Both the position numbers and the translations under genes were made by a program. Shown here one piece after another: positions 5,062-8,476 of a stretch of DNA of 8,476 bases. Within the stretch, counting starts at the first letter, position 1. Every line of letters starts with the position of its first letter. Source of the stretch: Chloroflexota bacterium (GTDB taxonomy: Bacteria > Chloroflexota > Anaerolineae > 4572-78 > J111); the NCBI GenBank assembly GCA_003695455.1, contig RFJF01000830.1, forward strand, positions 1-8,476, in the 5' to 3' direction. The notes under the pieces were generated by a model that did no database searches, was not told the origin of the DNA, and worked only from the letters and a program-made list of their open reading frames with translations.

Positions 5062-6039
5062 ATGCAAACCTACCTTCGCGGCAAAGATATGATTACCACC
5101 CAAGATTGGACCAAAAGCGAAATTGACTCGGTGATGGAAGTGGCAATGGAGCTGAAACGCGCCCGCGCCATGGGCAAACCCCACGCCCACCTGCGAGACA
5201 AAGTGCTGGCTATGCTCTTTTTCTTTTCCAGCACCCGCACCCGCTCCAGCTTTGAGGCCGGCATTGCCCAACTGGGCGGCCACGGCGCATTCATAGACAG
5301 CACCACCACCCAGATCAGCCACGGTGACACCGCCAAAGAAATCGGTGAAATCTACGGCCGCTATTACGACGGCATTGCCATTCGGCAGTGTGACTGGGGC
5401 ATCGGCAACAAATACATCAACGCCGTTGCCGAGGCCAGCCGGGTGCCGGTACTCAACATGCAGTGCGATGTGTACCACCCCTTCCAGATTCTGGCCGACC
5501 TGATGACCATCATTGAGCACAAAGGCGACCCGCGCGGCAAAACCATCGCCGTGAGCTACGCCTACGCCAGCAGCTACCAAAAACCGCTGAGCGTGCCGCA
5601 AAGCCTCATCCTGCTGATGACCCGCTACGGCATGAACGTGCGGCTGGTGCGTCCCCCGGAATTCAAACTGATGCCCGACATCGTGCAGCAGGCCGCCGAC
5701 AACGCCAAACAGGCCGGCGGCAGTTTTGAAATTATGGAAGATATGGACGAAGGTTTTGCCGGCGCCGATGTGGTCTACCCCAAAAGCTGGGGCTGCTGGA
5801 TGACCACCGAAGACGAAGCCGAAAGTGTGGAAATCGGCAAAAAATACAGCGACTGGATTTGCGATGAACGCCGGATGAGTTTGGCCAAAGACGACGCCAT
5901 TTACATGCACTGCCTGCCCGCCGACCGCAACATTGAAGTGACCGACGGCGTGATTGACGGGCCGCAATCCGTGGTGTACGACGAAGCCGAAAACCGCCTG
6001 CACGTGCAAAAAGCGGTTATGGCCCTGACAATGAGCTAA
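5062..6039 (+). CDS. ygeW: Knotted carbamoyltransferase, YgeW-like
   Basis: The 325-residue protein has the carbamoyl-phosphate loop SSTRTR (56-61) followed by SFE, the QCDVYHPFQILADLMTI motif (H139-P140-x-Q142), and HCLPADRN (283-290) followed by EVTDGVIDGPQSVVYDEAENR. That last block matches the knotted transcarbamylases (N-acetylornithine, N-succinylornithine and YgeW types) and not ordinary ornithine carbamoyltransferase, whose SMG substrate motif I do not see. In YgeW-bearing clusters the enzyme is thought to work catabolically, transferring a carbamoyl group from a ureido compound to phosphate to give carbamoyl phosphate. Carbamate kinase encoded just downstream would then make ATP, ammonia and CO2. 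The start ATG at 5062 has AAGGAG 8 nt upstream; a second in-frame ATG lies at 5089. E. coli YgeW is, as I recall, somewhat longer. Other members of the superfamily cannot be wholly excluded, but neighbours favour YgeW. Confidence 0.88.
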   Translation: MQTYLRGKDMITTQDWTKSEIDSVMEVAMELKRARAMGKPHAHLRDKVLAMLFFFSSTRTRSSFEAGIAQLGGHGAFIDSTTTQISHGDTAKEIGEIYGRYYDGIAIRQCDWGIGNKYINAVAEASRVPVLNMQCDVYHPFQILADLMTIIEHKGDPRGKTIAVSYAYASSYQKPLSVPQSLILLMTRYGMNVRLVRPPEFKLMPDIVQQAADNAKQAGGSFEIMEDMDEGFAGADVVYPKSWGCWMTTEDEAESVEIGKKYSDWICDERRMSLAKDDAIYMHCLPADRNIEVTDGVIDGPQSVVYDEAENRLHVQKAVMALTMS

Positions 6040-6238
6040 ATCCGGGGACCAGAGGAACAGGGGCGCAGGCACGTCATTCGCACGTACCCTGCCTCCTGAC
6101 CCCCGACTCCTGATTCCTGATTCCAAAGGAGTCGGACACCAAAGGATGAAAATTAACTGACCTCCACCCGTCGCCTGCGGCGACTCCCTCCCCTGGCAGG
6201 GGAGGGCCGGGGAGGGGGTTATTTTCAAGGGAGCAACT
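6040..6238. repeat. Hairpin-rich, repeat-rich intergenic spacer
   Basis: No gene is apparent in these 199 bp. Three clear inverted repeats occur: CCGACTCCT / AGGAGTCGG (6103-6111 and 6127-6135, 9 bp, 15-nt spacer); GTCGCC-TGC-GGCGAC (6170-6184); and CCCTCCCCT-GGC-AGGGGAGGG (6186-6206, 9 bp with a 3-nt loop). A weaker one has GCAGG and CCTGC around duplicated ACGT (about 6065-6092). A heptamer array (CTCCTGA-like) covers 6093-6127. The GC-rich back-to-back hairpins at 6170-6206 look like a REP/BIME-type palindromic repeat and may stabilise the upstream message. The carbamate kinase ribosome-binding site follows at its end. Confidence 0.6.
6093..6127. repeat. Heptamer micro-array after the carbamoyltransferase gene
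   Basis: Five consecutive 7-nt units in register: CTCCTGA (6093), CCCCCGA (6100), CTCCTGA (6107), TTCCTGA (6114), TTCCAAA (6121). It overlaps the left arm and loop of the CCGACTCCT / AGGAGTCGG hairpin. Its unit length matches the arrays at 654-688 and 7178-7233. Confidence 0.65.
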
Positions 6239-7192
6239 ATGATCCAAAACACCGCGGTGATTGCCATTGGCGGCAACTCACTCATCAAAGACAAAGACCA
6301 CCAGACCGTCCCCGACCAGCACCAGGCCGCCGGCGAAACCGCCGGGCACATCGCATCGCTCATCCGGCAGGGCTGGAATGTGGTAATTACCCACGGCAAC
6401 GGGCCGCAGGTGGGCTTCATCCTGCGCCGGTCAGAACTGGCCTACCCCCGGCTGCACGAAGTTCCGCTGGATGTATGCGGGGCCGACACGCAGGGGGCCA
6501 TTGGCTACTCGCTGCAACAACACCTGTACAACCATTTCCGGCGCATGGGTATCAAACGGAATGCCGTGACGCTGGTCACACAGGTTGAAATCAACCCCAC
6601 CGACCCGGCCTTTCAAAACCCCAGCAAGCCCATCGGCCGTTTTATGGATGAGGAAACCGCCCGCCGGCGCGCCGCCGAACACGGCTGGAACATTGTAGAA
6701 GATGCCGGGCGCGGCTGGCGGCGCGTGGTTCCTTCTCCCAAACCGGCGCGGATTATCGAACAGGACGTCATCAAACAGTTGATTGATTTGGGTATTGTGG
6801 TCATCGCCGTGGGCGGCGGCGGTGTGCCGGTAGTGGCCGATGTGGAAGGCAACCTGCGCGGCGTGGCCGCCGTGATTGACAAGGATTTCGCCTCGGCGCT
6901 GCTGGCAAGCAACATTGGCGCCGACGCCTTCATCATCAGCACCGGTGTAGAAAAGGTGGCGCTCAACTTTGGCAAACCCAACCAGCGCTGGCTGGACCAC
7001 CTGACCGTGGCCCAGGCCAAACAATACCTGGCTGAAGGCAAACACTTTGCCAAAGGCAGCATGGCCCCCAAAATTCAGGCCTGTATCAACTTTTTGGAAA
7101 ACGGCGGCAAGCGGGCCATCATCACCAACCCGGAAAACATCGAGCGCGCCGTGGCCGGAGAAACCGGCACACACATCACGAGTGACGAGTAA
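6239..7192 (+). CDS. arcC: Carbamate kinase (YqeA/ArcC family)
   Basis: The 317-residue protein is full length for carbamate kinase. It shows AIGGNSL near residues 9-15, ITHGNGPQVGFILRRSE (about 44-60), GRFMDEETA (about 131-139), GRGWRRVVPSPKP (about 156-168), VIAVGGGGVPV (about 187-197), AVIDKDFASALLA (about 213-225), and the C-terminal FAKGSMAPKIQA and GTHI blocks. It transfers phosphate from carbamoyl phosphate to ADP, giving ATP plus carbamate, which decays to ammonia and CO2. Placed after a catabolic carbamoyltransferase, it provides the energy-conserving step; the order mirrors ygeW and yqeA in E. coli more than the arginine deiminase pathway, since no arcA is visible here. The start ATG at 6239 has GGGAG 5 nt upstream. 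The last residues and stop codon fall in a heptamer micro-repeat. Between YqeA and ArcC as the closest relative I cannot decide from motifs alone. Confidence 0.95.
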   Translation: MIQNTAVIAIGGNSLIKDKDHQTVPDQHQAAGETAGHIASLIRQGWNVVITHGNGPQVGFILRRSELAYPRLHEVPLDVCGADTQGAIGYSLQQHLYNHFRRMGIKRNAVTLVTQVEINPTDPAFQNPSKPIGRFMDEETARRRAAEHGWNIVEDAGRGWRRVVPSPKPARIIEQDVIKQLIDLGIVVIAVGGGGVPVVADVEGNLRGVAAVIDKDFASALLASNIGADAFIISTGVEKVALNFGKPNQRWLDHLTVAQAKQYLAEGKHFAKGSMAPKIQACINFLENGGKRAIITNPENIERAVAGETGTHITSDE

Positions 7193-7233
7193 CGAACTAC
7201 GAACAACGAGTGACGAGTGACCAATGACCAATA
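7178..7233. repeat. Heptamer micro-array spanning stop of carbamate kinase and start of the next gene
   Basis: Eight units in 7-nt register: ACGAGTG at 7178, 7206 and 7213; ACGAGTA at 7185; ACGAACT at 7192; ACGAACA at 7199; ACCAATG at 7220; ACCAATA at 7227. The kinase TAA stop spans the second and third units, and the ATG of the PLP enzyme is in the ACCAATG unit. The array replaces a normal ribosome-binding region: only GAG/GAGTGA triplets, no good Shine-Dalgarno. Confidence 0.8.
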
Positions 7234-8476
7234 TTCTAAACCTGAAATGTCTCATTTGCGGCAAAGAATACCACCCCGATGAAGTGGAGTACGTCTGCCC
7301 GGACCATGGCAACGAGGGCATTCTGGATGTGCAGTACGATTACGACCGGATTGGCCGCCGCATCAGCCAGGGTGATCTGCTGCACACCACCAACCCCACC
7401 ATCTGGCGTTACAAACCCCTGCTGCCGGTTCAGCCCAACGCCAAAGTTCCGCCACTGACCGTCGGCTGGACGCCCCTCTACCGCACAGACCGGCTGGCCG
7501 CCGATTTGGGCCTGCGCCAGTTGTGGGTTAAAGATGACGGGCGGCTGCCCACCGCCAGCTTTAAAGACCGGGCCAGCGCCATCGCCATTGTGAAGGCCCA
7601 GGAGAAACAGGCCGATGTGATTGCGGTAGCCAGCACCGGCAACGCCGCCGCCGCGCTCAGCGGCTTGTGCGCCAGCGTACGCCAGCCCAACGTTATTTTT
7701 GTACCGGAAAGCGCACCGCAGGCCAAAATTGCCCAACTGCTGGTTTTTGGCTCGCGGGTGATGCTGGTTAAGGGCACGTATGATGACGCCTTTGAGCTGT
7801 GCATGGCGGCCGTGGCCGAGTACGGCTGGTACAATCGCAATACCGGCTACAACCCCTACATGACCGAAGGCAAAAAGACCGTCAGCTTTGAAATTTGTGA
7901 GCAACTGGGCTGGCGCGCGCCGGACCGCGTCTTTGTCAGCGTGGGCGACGGCTGCATCATCGGCGGGGTACACAAAGGATTCAAGGATTTGCTGGCGCTG
8001 GGCTGGATTGACCACATGCCCAAAATTATGGGCGTGCAGGCCGCCGGCAGCAACTACCTGTACCAGGCCTGGAAAAATAACGAGGACGTGCTGACCAAAC
8101 CACCCATCGCTGCGCAGACCGCCGCCGACAGCATCAGCGCCGGCTTGCCCCGCGACCGGCTCAAAGCGATGGCCGCCGTCAGAGAGAGCGGCGGGGCCTT
8201 CCTCTCCGTCACCGACGATGAAATTCTGGCGGCCATTCCCGCGCTGGCCCGCGGCAGCGGCGTCTTTGCCGAACCGGCAGGCGCGGCGGCTTACGCCGGT
8301 TTGCTCAAAGCCATCGAGCAGAATCAGGTCTCTGCCGACGAGCGAATTGTGGTCATCAACACCGGCAACGGGCTGAAAGATGTCACCGGCGCAATGAACG
8401 GCGTCAAGTTGGTTGGCACAGCGCCACAGCACGTGGCTCCCAACATTGAAGATTTGAAACGCGCATTGAACAATGA
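7224..8476 (+). CDS. Threonine-synthase-family PLP-dependent enzyme (3' end just outside window)
   Basis: I translated the open frame from ATG 7224 to the window end: 417 complete codons with no stop, already near the usual length of about 400-420 residues, so the stop should be just beyond. The N-terminus has a zinc-ribbon-like CLIC (C9, C12) and CPDH (C25, H28), typical of one threonine synthase lineage except that His replaces the fourth Cys. The PLP core shows TASFKDR with Schiff-base K114, ASTGN (about 136-140) for cofactor phosphate binding, GDGCIIGG (about 241-248) as the glycine-rich loop, and VINTGNGLKD near the C-terminus. This is a fold-type II PLP enzyme. True threonine synthase makes threonine from phosphohomoserine, but no homoserine genes are visible; in this operon position other bacteria have YgeX, diaminopropionate ammonia-lyase, also fold-type II. 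It may therefore deaminate a diamino acid made by the upstream enzymes. No strong ribosome-binding site is seen; translation may be coupled to the kinase, 31 bp upstream. Confidence 0.85.
   Translation, partial: MTNILNLKCLICGKEYHPDEVEYVCPDHGNEGILDVQYDYDRIGRRISQGDLLHTTNPTIWRYKPLLPVQPNAKVPPLTVGWTPLYRTDRLAADLGLRQLWVKDDGRLPTASFKDRASAIAIVKAQEKQADVIAVASTGNAAAALSGLCASVRQPNVIFVPESAPQAKIAQLLVFGSRVMLVKGTYDDAFELCMAAVAEYGWYNRNTGYNPYMTEGKKTVSFEICEQLGWRAPDRVFVSVGDGCIIGGVHKGFKDLLALGWIDHMPKIMGVQAAGSNYLYQAWKNNEDVLTKPPIAAQTAADSISAGLPRDRLKAMAAVRESGGAFLSVTDDEILAAIPALARGSGVFAEPAGAAAYAGLLKAIEQNQVSADERIVVINTGNGLKDVTGAMNGVKLVGTAPQHVAPNIEDLKRALNN

Noticed and set aside
6148..6162. Four-codon frame ATG...TGA after an AAAGG site as a leader peptide
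   Set aside because: Too short to show codon bias for any amino acid, and no clear attenuator with a T-run follows.
5041..6420. Long open frame on the minus strand (459 codons)
   Set aside because: It is antisense to the carbamoyltransferase and kinase, whose catalytic motifs are clear on the plus strand. Its translation is rich in Gly, Val, Ala, His and Phe, as expected of a shadow frame in GC-rich DNA.
7236..8432. Long open frame on the minus strand (398 codons)
   Set aside because: Antisense to the PLP enzyme, which has all family motifs in one uninterrupted plus-strand frame. The antisense product has no recognisable domain.

Overview
The window looks like a stretch of a moderately GC-rich bacterial chromosome. 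The gene set (a HutC-type regulator followed by a YgeY-type M20 hydrolase, a YgeW-type carbamoyltransferase, carbamate kinase and a zinc-ribbon threonine-synthase-like PLP enzyme), the Pro/Thr- and Glu-rich secreted protein, and short tandem repeats at gene borders would fit a Chloroflexota (Anaerolineae-like) genome. This placement is a guess from gene style, not a demonstrated assignment.

Left part, minus strand (1-2353). Read in the direction of transcription it holds a small exported Cys/Glu-rich protein (2353-1715), a TVP38/TMEM64 (VTT-domain) membrane protein with its own candidate promoter (1437-655), and the N-terminal 197 residues of a mercuric-reductase/lipoamide-dehydrogenase-like flavoprotein that leaves the window at base 1. 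The last two are adjacent and probably cotranscribed. A TVP38 domain and such a flavoprotein also occur as one fused protein in other bacteria.

Divergent control region (2354-2520). Two sigma70-like promoters point in opposite directions. The plus-strand one (TTGACT, 17 bp, TAAAAT) is very good. Between it and the regulator start codon lie two small palindromes that could be autoregulatory operators.

Right part, plus strand (2521-8476). This is an apparent catabolic operon: GntR/HutC regulator, M20 amidohydrolase (ygeY-like), a small four-helix-bundle (23S IVS family) protein, knotted carbamoyltransferase (ygeW-like), carbamate kinase (yqeA/arcC-like), and a threonine-synthase-family PLP enzyme that runs off the end. 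Together the hydrolase, carbamoyltransferase and kinase suggest breakdown of a ureido/carbamoyl compound: phosphorolysis to carbamoyl phosphate, then ATP formation by carbamate kinase. The PLP enzyme sits where E. coli-type clusters carry YgeX (diaminopropionate ammonia-lyase), so it is a candidate functional substitute.

The most unusual structure is non-coding. The four-helix-bundle gene sits in a roughly 475-bp cassette with imperfect 18-bp inverted ends (16/18) made of GGCTAA-like hexamers. The 3' end is a telomere-like array in strict 6-nt register. Three other gene borders carry heptamer micro-arrays (654-688, 6093-6127, 7178-7233); two of them contain the stop codon of the upstream gene and one also contains the start codon of the next gene. 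A perfect 16-bp hairpin (3268-3315) separates the regulator from the first enzyme gene, and a cluster of hairpins fills the gap before carbamate kinase.
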